Assembly (NCBI GenBank): GCA_050014095.1
Contig: JBEKDZ010000006.1
Coordinates: 62,001-126,000, forward strand
Reading direction: 5' to 3'
Origin: RBG-13-51-18 sp050014095
Lineage (GTDB): Bacteria > Chloroflexota > Dehalococcoidia > Dehalococcoidales > RBG-16-60-22
DNA: 64,000 bases
Shown here: piece after piece, positions 24,295 to 33,300 of the stretch
How the letters are laid out: every line of letters begins with the position of its first letter
How positions within the stretch are numbered: the first letter of the stretch is position 1
The notes under the pieces: model-generated
The model's input: only the letters and a program-made list of their open reading frames with translations
What the model was told of the DNA's origin: nothing
Database searches by the model: none
Made by a program: the position numbers and the translations under genes

Positions 24295-25062
24295 ATGCCT
24301 ATTGATGAAGTGTTTGTAAATCCTACAGTAAAACAAGTGATATTCCAGATGTTATTCCCAAATTTGTTTTACATAGAAAATAAAATTGGTGAATTTCAGT
24401 TAAAAATAATGAATGAATTTCCTGAATCAAAACTTTTACATAGAATGCAATTTACCTGGGCAGATGTTGGGCCTGACTCTAAGCTTACCGATATTGAGAG
24501 TAAGCTAGATAAAGACACTACTGGGCAAAAAATCTGGCAATTCAATTCTCCTAAGAACTTTCAAATAAACGTCACGAGTAATTCACTAGATATTTCTTCT
24601 ATGTATCATAAAACCTATCGGATGGATAACGGAGATAAATTTAGAGACGTTATAGAACTTGCCGTAAAAAATTTCTTCCAAGTTGTTTCAGTACCCCTTA
24701 TCGGTAGAGTTGGATTAAGATACGTTGACGAATGCCCGATTTTCTCAAAGGACAATGATACTTTTAAGTCATATTATAATTCAGTATTTCCGATTCAAAG
24801 GTTCAATCTTGCTGATGTTGAGGAAATGGACTTTAAAGGTGTGATCAAACGAGGGGATTGTGTCTTGCGTTACGTGGAGTCTTTGAAGAAGGTTGAAGAC
24901 CAATATTTATTAATCCTTGATTTCGATAGCGTAAGAAACAACGTTAATCCGGAGGATGTATTAAAAGTTACGGATGACCTTCATACAATTATTTCAGAAG
25001 AATACGAGAAAACGATCACAGAAAGAGTAAAAGAATATATGAGAAAACCAAAGGCGGTGTAG
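24295..25062 (+). CDS. TIGR04255 family protein
   Basis: 255-residue protein matching my recollection of the sporadically distributed TIGR04255 family, function unknown. Landmarks are the start VFVNPTVKQVIFQMLFPN, the middle WQFNSPKNFQINVTSNSLDIS, LIGRVGLRYVDECPIF, and a final coil around KVTDDLHTIISEEYEKTITERVKEYM. No catalytic motif or membrane segment is seen. AGGAGG lies 8 bases before the ATG. It leads a tightly packed trio (1-base gap, then 1-base overlap) with strongly AT-rich codon use, lodged between the aconitase-like small subunit and the dehydrogenase gene. A defence or accessory role is only inference from this setting. Confidence 0.7.
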   Translation: MPIDEVFVNPTVKQVIFQMLFPNLFYIENKIGEFQLKIMNEFPESKLLHRMQFTWADVGPDSKLTDIESKLDKDTTGQKIWQFNSPKNFQINVTSNSLDISSMYHKTYRMDNGDKFRDVIELAVKNFFQVVSVPLIGRVGLRYVDECPIFSKDNDTFKSYYNSVFPIQRFNLADVEEMDFKGVIKRGDCVLRYVESLKKVEDQYLLILDFDSVRNNVNPEDVLKVTDDLHTIISEEYEKTITERVKEYMRKPKAV

Positions 25063-25063
25063 T

Positions 25064-25312
25064 ATGGAATTGAACGTTGACAAATACGACTATACGACAT
25101 TTACTCAAGACGCTACAGGCAAAACTGGAAAAATGGAGGATTATAAGATAATATCTTATCCCTTTGGTAAATATGAAATTAAAATTAAAGTCACCAATAA
25201 TAACGAGTTTATTGGCATCGTGGAATTAGGAGTCAATAAGGATTTTCTTAGTCAAGAGCAGAAAATCGGTCTTAAAGGTTCCCATGATGTTGATGAATTC
25301 TATAAAGAATAG
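25064..25312 (+). CDS. Hypothetical protein, middle gene of AT-rich cassette
   Basis: 82-residue acidic/lysine-rich protein of unknown function. Strand-rich pattern (YKIISYPFGKYEIKIKVTNNNEFIGIVELGVNK) suggests a small beta domain; no motif is recognised. It starts one base after the TIGR04255 gene stop (TAG-T-ATG) and ends with TAG overlapping the GTG start of the next gene, so all three are translationally coupled. The spacing is the main evidence that it is real. Confidence 0.65.
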   Translation: MELNVDKYDYTTFTQDATGKTGKMEDYKIISYPFGKYEIKIKVTNNNEFIGIVELGVNKDFLSQEQKIGLKGSHDVDEFYKE

Positions 25313-25974
25313 TGTCCAACGTTATGTTTTATAGAAATGGTTTAGGTAAAGAACTAAGATTCGGTGATATAGTTAAAGGATTTGTGTTAACTAATACGGT
25401 TCTCTTTAAGACTCATTGGAATACACAAAATCCTCCATATGACATCAATGTTTTTACGCCTCAGTTTTGTGTTATTATGACCCCTTGTTGTTCCATAGAA
25501 GATAAAACAATAACCGTGACACCATTAATTAACGTGAGAATCTCATTTTTTGACAACCCTTACTTGGCTGAAGATTTGACAAGAATAAATCGAATGATGA
25601 CTCCTCAGCAATCAGTTTCACCTCAAGTGTGGGGTCAATTTAAGGCCGAGGAACAACAGCGACGAATCGGTGAAGGCAATACTTTCGCTCATGATAATCT
25701 CTTTATATACGATAAACACGAAATCCTTCATGTGTATCCTCTGAGTAGAAAACGTGGTATTGAAGTTCAGTCAATCACAACAGGCTATTATATGATTGAT
25801 TTCAAGAATATAGTCAAAGTAAATTGTGATAGAATAATATCACCATCCGACTCTCCTTCAGAATCTAGATTACTAGAATTAACCGTTGAAGCTAGGGATG
25901 AATTACGTATAAAACTTAGTCGGTACTATTCGAGACGACCAAAGGAAGATCAACTATTACTTAACGCTGTATAA
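25312..25974 (+). CDS. Hypothetical protein with CCS(I) motif, third gene of AT-rich cassette
   Basis: 220-residue protein, function unknown. After LRFGDIVKGFVLTNTVL comes FCVIMTPCCSIEDKTITVTPLI, which resembles the Q-x-C-D-I segment of a group of uncharacterised proteins (typically SQTCDI after a hydrophobic strand), with Cys-Cys in the corresponding place. The tail is basic and helical (ELTVEARDELRIKLSRYYSRRPKEDQ). Start is GTG overlapping the upstream stop; an ATG at 25324 is the alternative. No membrane or signal segment. It is probably functionally tied to the TIGR04255 protein. Confidence 0.62.
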   Translation: MSNVMFYRNGLGKELRFGDIVKGFVLTNTVLFKTHWNTQNPPYDINVFTPQFCVIMTPCCSIEDKTITVTPLINVRISFFDNPYLAEDLTRINRMMTPQQSVSPQVWGQFKAEEQQRRIGEGNTFAHDNLFIYDKHEILHVYPLSRKRGIEVQSITTGYYMIDFKNIVKVNCDRIISPSDSPSESRLLELTVEARDELRIKLSRYYSRRPKEDQLLLNAV

Positions 25975-26010
25975 CAAAACCGTGTACTTATCTGAGGATG
26001 GTAAACACAA

Positions 26011-27090
26011 TTGCCCTATAAAATAACACTAATACCAGGTGACGGGGTGGGGCCAGAAATCACCGAGGCAACCCGTCGGGTGCTGGAGGCGACGGGCGTC
26101 AAGTTCTCGTGGGAGCTGGCTTATGCCGGGGCAGAAGTCATGGCTAAAGAAGGCACTCCATTGCCGGACTCCGTTCTCGCTTCGATTAAGAAAAATAAAG
26201 TGGCGCTAAAGGGTCCGGTGACCACGCCTATCGGCACCGGCTTCCGGAGCGTCAATGTCGCCCTGCGTAAAGCCTTAGACCTCTATGCCTGCGTGCGGCC
26301 TTGCAAGAGCTATCCGGGTGCCCCTACGCTCCATAAAGACGTGGATATCGTCATCGTGCGGGAGAACACGGAAGACCTTTACGCCGGTGTGGAGTACGAA
26401 AAGGGCACACCAGAAGCATTGGCTTTAATCGATTTCATCAATCAGCAAAAGAACAACGCCGTAAGAAAAGACTCCGGCATTAGCATTAAGATGATTACCG
26501 AGTTCAACACGCGGCGTATTGTGAAGTTCGCCTTCGAATACGCCCGCAAGTACGGTCGTAAAAAGGTAACGGCGACGCATAAAGCTAATATCATGAAGTT
26601 CTCCGACGGACTTTTCCTTTCTGTAGCGCGGGAGGTGGCTAAAGACTACCCGGACATCCAGTTCCAGGACGCGCTCGTCGATAACCTCTGCATGCAACTG
26701 GTGCGGCGTCCGCAGGAATACGACGTCATCGTAGCGCCTAATCTTTACGGGGACATCATCTCCGACCTCTGCGCGGGGCTGGTGGGAGGCTTGGGACTGG
26801 CACCAGGGGCGAATATCGGGGAGGGCATTGCGCTCTTCGAGCCGACCCACGGCAGCGCACCTAAATACACCGGACAGAACAAGGTCAACCCCATGGCGAT
26901 GATGCTCTCCGGAGTGCTGTTGCTAAGGTACATCGGGGAGGCTCAAGCCGCCGACCGACTGGAAAAAGTTATCGCGTTAATGATTAAAGAGGGCAAAAAC
27001 GTAACCTACGACATGAAAGAGCGGCGTGACGACCCAAGCGCCGTGGGAACATCACAGGTGGCGGATGCTGTAATAGAGAAACTGGGATAA
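26011..27090 (+). CDS. Isocitrate/isopropylmalate dehydrogenase family protein (NAD-type IDH likely)
   Basis: 359-residue decarboxylating beta-hydroxyacid dehydrogenase. ITLIPGDGVGPEIT opens the fold; the substrate loop LKGPVTTPIGTGFRSVNVALRKALDLYACVRPCKSY has the S/R-x-N-x-x-L-R pattern typical of isocitrate dehydrogenases; VRENTEDLYAGVEY, the Lys/Tyr catalytic region and NLYGDIISDLCAGLVGGLGLAPGANIG are intact, and the NAD-site segment HGSAPKYTGQNKVNP favours NAD over NADP. With the aconitase-like subunits upstream this points to oxidative citrate to 2-oxoglutarate conversion. Start is TTG (26011) with GAGG about 13 bases upstream. Confidence 0.9.
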   Translation: MPYKITLIPGDGVGPEITEATRRVLEATGVKFSWELAYAGAEVMAKEGTPLPDSVLASIKKNKVALKGPVTTPIGTGFRSVNVALRKALDLYACVRPCKSYPGAPTLHKDVDIVIVRENTEDLYAGVEYEKGTPEALALIDFINQQKNNAVRKDSGISIKMITEFNTRRIVKFAFEYARKYGRKKVTATHKANIMKFSDGLFLSVAREVAKDYPDIQFQDALVDNLCMQLVRRPQEYDVIVAPNLYGDIISDLCAGLVGGLGLAPGANIGEGIALFEPTHGSAPKYTGQNKVNPMAMMLSGVLLLRYIGEAQAADRLEKVIALMIKEGKNVTYDMKERRDDPSAVGTSQVADAVIEKLG

Positions 27091-27158
27091 AATACCAAAG
27101 TACAAGACTTGTCCCGAGAAAAACCGAGGGATACAATAACTAAATAAAGGAGTAACTT

Positions 27159-27581
27159 ATGGATAAGAAAGAAATACTGGCTTTCATTACGGCCAATCCT
27201 GTTGGTTTTCTGGCTACTGTGGAAGGCAACAAGCCGCATGTCCGCGCCATGGGCACGTATCAGGCGGACGAAAACGGCATCATTTTTTCCATGCAGTCAG
27301 TCAAAGACGTTTTTAAACAGCTGGTTAACAACCCTGAAATCGAGGTCTGCTACTCGGCAAATAATATACAGATAAGGGTCAACGGAAAAGTGCAACCGAT
27401 AACGGATATGACGCTCAAGAAGGAAATCGTGGAAAAGCGCCCCTTCTACAAAGCGGGGGTGGAAAAAGAGGGGTGGGACTACGTAGGCGCCTTCATCTTA
27501 AAGCACGGCAAGGCTACCGTCCTCGATATGAAAGGTCCGCCATCGCCGGCCGGAGTGCCGAAAGAGTGGATAGAGCTATAA
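27159..27581 (+). CDS. Pyridoxamine 5'-phosphate oxidase family protein
   Basis: 140-residue flavin-binding split-barrel protein of the PPOX-like group. FITANPVGFLATVEGNKPHVRAMGTYQADENGIIFSMQS is the characteristic start, with KDVFKQLVNNPEIEVCYSAN following. Members of this short group bind FMN or F420 and reduce diverse substrates; the actual reaction is unknown. AAGGAG lies 8 bases before the ATG. It is followed by a HIT-family gene on the same strand. Confidence 0.88.
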   Translation: MDKKEILAFITANPVGFLATVEGNKPHVRAMGTYQADENGIIFSMQSVKDVFKQLVNNPEIEVCYSANNIQIRVNGKVQPITDMTLKKEIVEKRPFYKAGVEKEGWDYVGAFILKHGKATVLDMKGPPSPAGVPKEWIEL

Positions 27582-27619
27582 TTGTAAGTTATCAGTTCAT
27601 GGGAGAAGGGGTGGTATAA

Positions 27620-27979
27620 ATGAGCTCGGAAAAAGGCAAACCAGACTGTATTTTCTGTAAAATTATCAGCGGAGAAATACCGTCTAAAATCGTTTACAAA
27701 GACAAAGATGTCGTCGTCTTCCCGGATATCAACCCGGCAGCGCCGGTGCACCTGCTGGTAGTCCCCGTCAAGCACATAGCCTCGCTGGCAACCATGACGG
27801 ATGCCGATGCGCCACTGGTGGGGAAAATGGTAGCAGCAGCCAGTAAGGTCGCCAGGGAGCAGGGGCTAGCGAATAAGGGCTATCGGCTCACTATCAACAG
27901 CGGGGCGGAAGCGGGGCAGGTGGTACAGCATTTACATATCCACCTGTTGGGCGGACGGCAGCTTAAGTGGATAAATTGA
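27620..27979 (+). CDS. HIT family nucleotide hydrolase (HinT-like)
   Basis: 119-residue histidine-triad protein. The triad is HLHIHLLGG near residue 108; CIFCKIISGEIPSKIVYKDKDVVVFPDINPAAPVHLLVVP is the classic HinT start and includes a CxxC zinc-type pair (CIFC). Such enzymes hydrolyse adenosine phosphoramidates and acyl adenylates in the cytoplasm. Full length for the family. The end faces the NUDIX gene across hairpin repeats. Confidence 0.93.
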   Translation: MSSEKGKPDCIFCKIISGEIPSKIVYKDKDVVVFPDINPAAPVHLLVVPVKHIASLATMTDADAPLVGKMVAAASKVAREQGLANKGYRLTINSGAEAGQVVQHLHIHLLGGRQLKWIN

Positions 27980-27989
27980 CGCAGACGTC

Positions 27990-28080
27990 ATCCCAGCGAA
28001 ACTTGTCCCGTACCTGATACGGGAGCTGGGATCCAGTGGTAGGGATAAGGTTATATATGGATTCTGGTCCTCGCCAGAAT
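27990..28080. repeat. REP-like hairpins between convergent genes
   Basis: Nested inverted repeat: ATCCCAGC (27990-27997) pairs with GCTGGGAT (28025-28032), enclosing CCCGTA-CCTGA-TACGGG (28007-28023); a second hairpin ATTCTGG-TCCTCG-CCAGAAT is at 28061-28080. The TCATCCCAGCGAA...CTGGGATCCAG form is a variant of the hairpins at 46072-46141. Lying between convergent genes, it may also terminate both transcripts. Confidence 0.6.
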
Positions 28081-28089
28081 GTCAGTAGT

Positions 28090-28662
28090 CTAATCGCTAA
28101 GTTTTGATTTTTTCTTCCGCCATTCCAACATGAACAGCAAACCCGCGATGCTCTTGGCATCCTGGATTTTACCGGATAATATCATTTCCCGCACTTTTCC
28201 CACCGGCGCGCGCACCAATTTAATATCGGCGGTATCTTCAGCATGGCGGCGGGAGGGCACCAAATCCGTCGCCAGGTAGAGGTGCAGGTATTCGTTGCTG
28301 AAGCCGGGAGTGGAATAAAAGCCGGCTAAAAATACCAGCTTTTGCGGTTTAAAGCCGGTCTCCTCCTGCATTTCACGTATTACGGCAGCTTCATCGTCCT
28401 CGCCTTTTTCAATACCGCCGGCTGGAATCTCCAAGAGATTTTTCGCCAACGGGGTGCGGTATTGGTTCACCATCAGGACATTATCTTCGGCATCTAAAGG
28501 CACGACGACAACCGCGCCACGATGTTCCACAATTTCGCGGGTGGTGCGCCTGCCATCAGCGGTAATGATGGTATCAACACGCAGATTGAGCGCGCGTCCT
28601 TTGAAGATATACTTACTCTCCAGAGTTTTTTCCGGGGCATTGTCCGGCTTTTTTTTAGGCAT
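28090..28662 (-). CDS. NUDIX hydrolase, ADP-ribose pyrophosphatase type
   Basis: 190-residue NUDIX enzyme. The box is complete: G-GIEKG-E-DDEAAV-RE-MQ-EE-TGF (around residues 88-110), with the proline-containing follow-up FYSTPGFSNEYLHLYLATDL typical of ADP-ribose pyrophosphatases. Expected to split ADP-ribose or a related nucleotide sugar into AMP and ribose phosphate. Its start overlaps the stop of the GNAT gene by 8 bases, so it is the last gene of a nadK-GNAT-NUDIX operon that is linked by NAD chemistry at both ends. Confidence 0.93.
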   Translation of the reverse strand: MPKKKPDNAPEKTLESKYIFKGRALNLRVDTIITADGRRTTREIVEHRGAVVVVPLDAEDNVLMVNQYRTPLAKNLLEIPAGGIEKGEDDEAAVIREMQEETGFKPQKLVFLAGFYSTPGFSNEYLHLYLATDLVPSRRHAEDTADIKLVRAPVGKVREMILSGKIQDAKSIAGLLFMLEWRKKKSKLSD

Positions 28663-29110
28663 GATAAATCAGCGCAATTTCATCGCAGTTGGGGAACTTG
28701 GGACAGCGGAAACAATCCGTCCAGACCTTGCGCGGCAGTTCCGCTTTATCAATATCTACGAACTTCTGACGCTTGAAAAACTCCGGCTGATAAGTAAAGC
28801 AAAAGATAGTCTCGATGCCAAGGTCGGCCGCTTCTTTCAGGCAAGCGGCGACGAGTTTAGCACCTAGACCTTGTTTCTGTTTATCCTCCATGACGGCAAC
28901 CGAGCGTATTTCCGCCAGGTCTGACCAGCTGACGTGCAAGGCAGCGCAGGCAACTACCTCACCATCCTTCCTGATAACAAAGAAGTCGCGGATACTCTCA
29001 TATATCTCACTCAAGGGTCTGGCGAGCATCTGCCCTCTTTCGGCGAAGCCGTTGATGAGCTTATGTATCTGCGGGACATCGGTAATTTTAGCTTTTTCTA
29101 CCTGGTTCAC
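28655..29110 (-). CDS. ArgA-like amino-acid N-acetyltransferase (GNAT)
   Basis: 151-residue GNAT protein resembling the stand-alone acetyltransferase domain of N-acetylglutamate synthase. Visible: KITDVPQIHKLINGFAERGQMLARPLSEIYESIRDFFV, the acetyl-CoA loop EDKQKQGLGAKLV, and a C-terminal cysteine group CFRCPKFPNCDE seen in this short ArgA-like class. It may make N-acetylglutamate for arginine synthesis; no other arg gene is nearby. Start overlaps the 3' end of nadK by 23 bases. Confidence 0.82.
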   Translation of the reverse strand: MNQVEKAKITDVPQIHKLINGFAERGQMLARPLSEIYESIRDFFVIRKDGEVVACAALHVSWSDLAEIRSVAVMEDKQKQGLGAKLVAACLKEAADLGIETIFCFTYQPEFFKRQKFVDIDKAELPRKVWTDCFRCPKFPNCDEIALIYHA

Positions 29111-29945
29111 CTTGTTTTCCTTTCAGTTTTTTTTCCAGAGTACGATAGAACGAGTCTTGAGACCTTATCCTATAAAACCGCGCGATATGGGGGCTCCGTT
29201 TGATGGTAACCGTATCACCATTGGCTAAGGGCAGGTTGATATGACCATCGATGCTCAAGGTGGCGGTATGATAGGTGTTAAGACACAATACTATCTCTGC
29301 CGTCTCCGGCACGACGAGGGGATAAGATAGACTTAGATGAGGAGCGACCGGCACCAGCAGAAAGTCGTGGGATTGAGGGTATAGTATAGGTCCTCCCGCC
29401 GCCAAAGCATAGCCCGTGCTGCCGGTGGCGGTGGCGACAATTACAGCATCAGCTTTATAGGTGGTAAGAGGCTGGCTATCGATAGTGACATCGACCCGTA
29501 TAATACGAGCTATCTCGCCGCGGCCGATGACGGCATCGTTTAAGGCATAGAAGATGCGGGGTTTATGACCCTGGGACGCTAATTCAACCTGCAGCATCGA
29601 GCGTTCGTCAAGCCAGCCTTTGCCAGCGAGCAAATGGGGCAGCTTTTTTAAAGCTTCACCGGCATCGAGCTCGGTAAGAAAGCCAAGTTTACCCAGGTTA
29701 ATGCCGGTAATAGGCGTTGTCCCCGGTATCACCGACTGTACCGCCCGGAGAATAGTGCCATCTCCCCCCACCGTTAATAGCAGGTCGGTACCTTTAAGCA
29801 CAGCTTGGGTTTTTTCTTTTTCCCAGGCGGAGCATATCCAGGCAGAGAGCCCCTGCGTTTTTAGCGAACTTTCCAACTCTTTCGCTTTAGCAAGGGTCAT
29901 TGCAACCTTGGGATGATAGAGGACGCCGATTTTTTTTATATTCAT
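29088..29945 (-). CDS. nadK: NAD kinase
   Basis: 285-residue ATP-NAD kinase making NADP. The catalytic GGDGT motif is in LLTVGGDGTILRAVQ (around residue 60), followed by GINLGKLGFLTELD and the NAD-binding stretch ATATGSTGYALAAGGPILYP. Length and order are standard. It is the first gene of a three-gene minus-strand operon and diverges from the hybrid kinase gene across a 400-base gap. Confidence 0.96.
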   Translation of the reverse strand: MNIKKIGVLYHPKVAMTLAKAKELESSLKTQGLSAWICSAWEKEKTQAVLKGTDLLLTVGGDGTILRAVQSVIPGTTPITGINLGKLGFLTELDAGEALKKLPHLLAGKGWLDERSMLQVELASQGHKPRIFYALNDAVIGRGEIARIIRVDVTIDSQPLTTYKADAVIVATATGSTGYALAAGGPILYPQSHDFLLVPVAPHLSLSYPLVVPETAEIVLCLNTYHTATLSIDGHINLPLANGDTVTIKRSPHIARFYRIRSQDSFYRTLEKKLKGKQGEPGRKS

Positions 29946-30131
29946 TTTTTACGTTAGCCACCTGATTTTCTTTTAAGCGAAACAAGAAAAGTGTAGCAAT
30001 TACATGCTAAAGGTGTCAAGTAAACAAGCTAAAAACCGTTGCTTTTAAACTAATAGAGGAGAATGGAAAAACAGCGAAAAATGCATGATTTGCATGGTCA
30101 CATAGCTACCGGCGGGGTATTGATTTGCCAC

Positions 30132-30301
30132 TTGACAACATCTTAATTAAGTATATACACTTTTAAAGATTGTAATACTATGAGATAGATCGAATACACT
30201 TGACCTCTGAATGCAATGTTTGGGGGTATGGCATGGTCTAAAGAGCACCGGCATCGCTTTGCAATAGTTATACGCTAATAGCGATAGCCAGCGCTTTTTT
30301 T
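30132..30301 (+). promoter_or_regulatory. Promoter and terminator-like hairpin: possible leader RNA or small RNA
   Basis: In the 400-base divergent gap, TTGACA (30132-30137) and TATACA (30154-30159) form a promoter with a 16-base spacer. About 90 bases after the predicted start, GGC-ATCGCT (30050+200 = 30250-30258) pairs with AGCGAT-A-GCC (30280-30289) with one bulge, and seven T residues follow at 30295-30301. This would produce either a roughly 135-base RNA or an attenuated leader of the downstream kinase. No known RNA family is recognised. The rest of the gap shows nothing clear. Confidence 0.4.
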
Positions 30302-30348
30302 ATTTCATTATATTCCGAGATAGCACCTTAGGAATTAGGTACTGTAAC

Positions 30349-33300
30349 ATGAAAAATAAAAAACTTAAGTATGAAGAACTGGAAAAAAAACTGGCGGAAG
30401 CGGAAAAACTTATCGCCAGACTAGAAAAAAGTAGAACAACCGCTATTAGTAGCAAGCCTGATGGCGCAATAAAGGATACGCAAGAGCTTGCCCAAGCCTA
30501 CATCGCCTCGGAACAGAATTTCAAGAACTCAATGGATGCCAGTCCTCTCGGCATACGCATCGTTACAGAAGACGGCGCTCTGATCTACGCCAACAAGGCG
30601 ATACTGGATATCTGTGGCTATAATACCCCCCAAGAGCTAGCGGCGGTGCCGCGTAGTCAGCTTTATACTCCGGAGAGCTATCAAGCCCACCTGGAGAGGA
30701 AAAGAAAGAGAAAGCTGAAAGAATACGTACCTTTGGAATACGAAATAAGTATCAGGCGACCGGATGGCGAAGTTAGAAACCTGCAGGTATACCGCCGGGA
30801 GGTGATGTGGGGCGGGGAGCAGCAGTTCATGGGGATGTACCAGGATATTACCGAACATAAACGGGCCGAGCAAGCCTTAAGGGAGAGCGAGGAGAAGTTT
30901 CATAGCATCGTCGAACATAGCAATGATGGTATTGTGTTTATCCAGGATGGGATGATCCAGTACTGCAACTCCAAGATGCTGGAAATAGGCAGCTATACCC
31001 AAAGAGATGTTTTGGGTAAAGCTTTCATCGATTTCGTTGCTCCGGAACACAAAGAAATGGTTTTGGATATCTACAACAAAAGGATAGCTGGTAAAAAAAC
31101 GAGGGAAAGATATGAGCTTAACATGGTGGGGAAAGGTGGCAGGAAGGTATATTCAGAAGTGAGCGCCAGCCTGGTTAACTTTAAACAAAATCAAGTAGAT
31201 ATCGCTATCGTCCGTGATATATCCGAGCGTAAAAAGGTGGAAGAAGTGCTGGCGGATGAATCGACCCGGCGAAGGATACTTATCGAGCAGTCACGCGATG
31301 GGATTGTAGTCCTTGACCAAGATGGCAACGTATATGAAGTTAACCAACGCTTTGCCGATATGGTGGGGTATTCGCTTGAGGAAGCCCATAAACTACATGT
31401 CTTTGATTGGGAGTTCCTGTATACGAAAGAGCGTGTGGTCGAGATGATCCGGACCGTTGATGAGAAAGGTGACCACTTCGAAACACAGCACCGGCGTAAA
31501 GACGGGACGATTTATGACGTTGAAATAAGCACCAATGGAGCGATGTTCGCCGGACAGAAACTTATTTTTTGCGTTTGCCGGGATATTACCGAACGTAAGC
31601 GGGCGGAGAAAGTAATACATGAGAGCGAGGAGAGGTTTCGCACTCTATTCGAGACTATGGCGCAGGGCGTAATCTACCATGATGGCGAGGGGAGGGTAAT
31701 ATCAGCTAATCCGGCGGCACAACGCATCCTGGGGCTAACGCTTGACGAAATGATAGGCAAAACATCTCCGGACCCGCATCGGAAACGGCTGCATGAAGAT
31801 GGTTCCACGTTTACCAGTGAAGAGCACCCGCCTATTGTGGCACTCCGTACCGGCAAACCAGTTAATAATGTTATAATGGCAATTTATAATCCCGCGGAAG
31901 AAGATTACAGGTGGATAATAAACAGCGCTATTCCTGAATTCAGGGAGGGTGAGAAGAAGCCTTACCGCGTCTATACTACCTTTGCGGATATTACCGAACG
32001 CAAGCGTATGGAACAAGCCCTCCGAGAATCAGAAGAGAAATTCTCCAAGGCATTCGTTTCCAGCCCGGCAATCGTCGCTATTACCACGATGAAAGATGGT
32101 AAATACGTTGATATCAATGATAGCTATACACAGACGACTGGTTATTCTAGAGAAGAGTTGATAGGCAAGACATCAATGTCCCTCAATATCTGGGCTAATG
32201 AACAAGACCGCATCAGAATGTTTCGCTTGCTAAATGAACAGGGCAGGATAAGCAAAGAGGAATTCGGTTTCCGCATGAAGTCGGGAGAAACACGCACATG
32301 GTTATTCTCGGCTGAACCAATATCTTTCGGGGGAGAGGAATGTTTAATCGGCGTCTCTGTTGATATCACCGAGCGTAAGCAAGCCGAGCAAAGGATAAAT
32401 TATCTTAATCTAACACTACGCTCCATCCGCAACGTTAACCAGCTGATAACGCGGGAGAAAGACCGCGATAAGCTCCTTCAAGGTATCTGCGATGCTTTTA
32501 CGCAGACCCGCAGTTTCTACATGGCATGGATTGTCCTGTTTGATGAGTCCCGCCATTTGATTACGTACGCCCAGAGCGGGATGCACAATGACTTTTCGCC
32601 AGTGGTTGAAGCTATCAAGCAGGGCAATTTACCATCCTGCGTTGAGAAAGCCCTCAAGAATAAACAGGTCGTCATTATTGAAGACCCGGGGAAATGCACC
32701 GGATGCCAGATGTACGAAAAGTCCCTTGATTACGGTAGCATGTCAGTCAGGCTGGAGTATGACGGAAATGTCTACGGTGTACTCTGCGGCTCGCTCCCAA
32801 GAGAAATGTTAACCGATATCGATGAACCAAATCTCTTCGAGGAGGTAGCCTCGGATATCGCTTTCGCCCTCTATAATATGGAGCGGGAATCTGATTACCG
32901 GCGCCTTGAGCAGGAACGCCTGCGTGCCGCCAAGTTGGAATCCATTGGCACGCTAGCGGGAGGCATCGCCCATGATTTTAACAACCTCCTTACGGGTATC
33001 ATGGGAAATATCGGGCTAGTCAAGACAAATATTTCTCCTTCGGATGCCTCTTATGAAATGCTCGATGAGGCAGAAAAGGCAGCGTTACGCGCCAAGGACT
33101 TGACACAGCAGCTATTAACCTTCGCTAGGGGAGGCAAACCAGTCAAGAAATCGGTTAACATCGCCGAAATTATCAGAGAATCAGCGGCTTTCGCTTTAAG
33201 AGGGTCAAAAGCGAGGGAGGAACTATCTCTGCCGGACGACCTCTGGACGATAGATGCCGATGAGGGACAAATAAGCCAGGTCATTAATAACCTGGTCATC

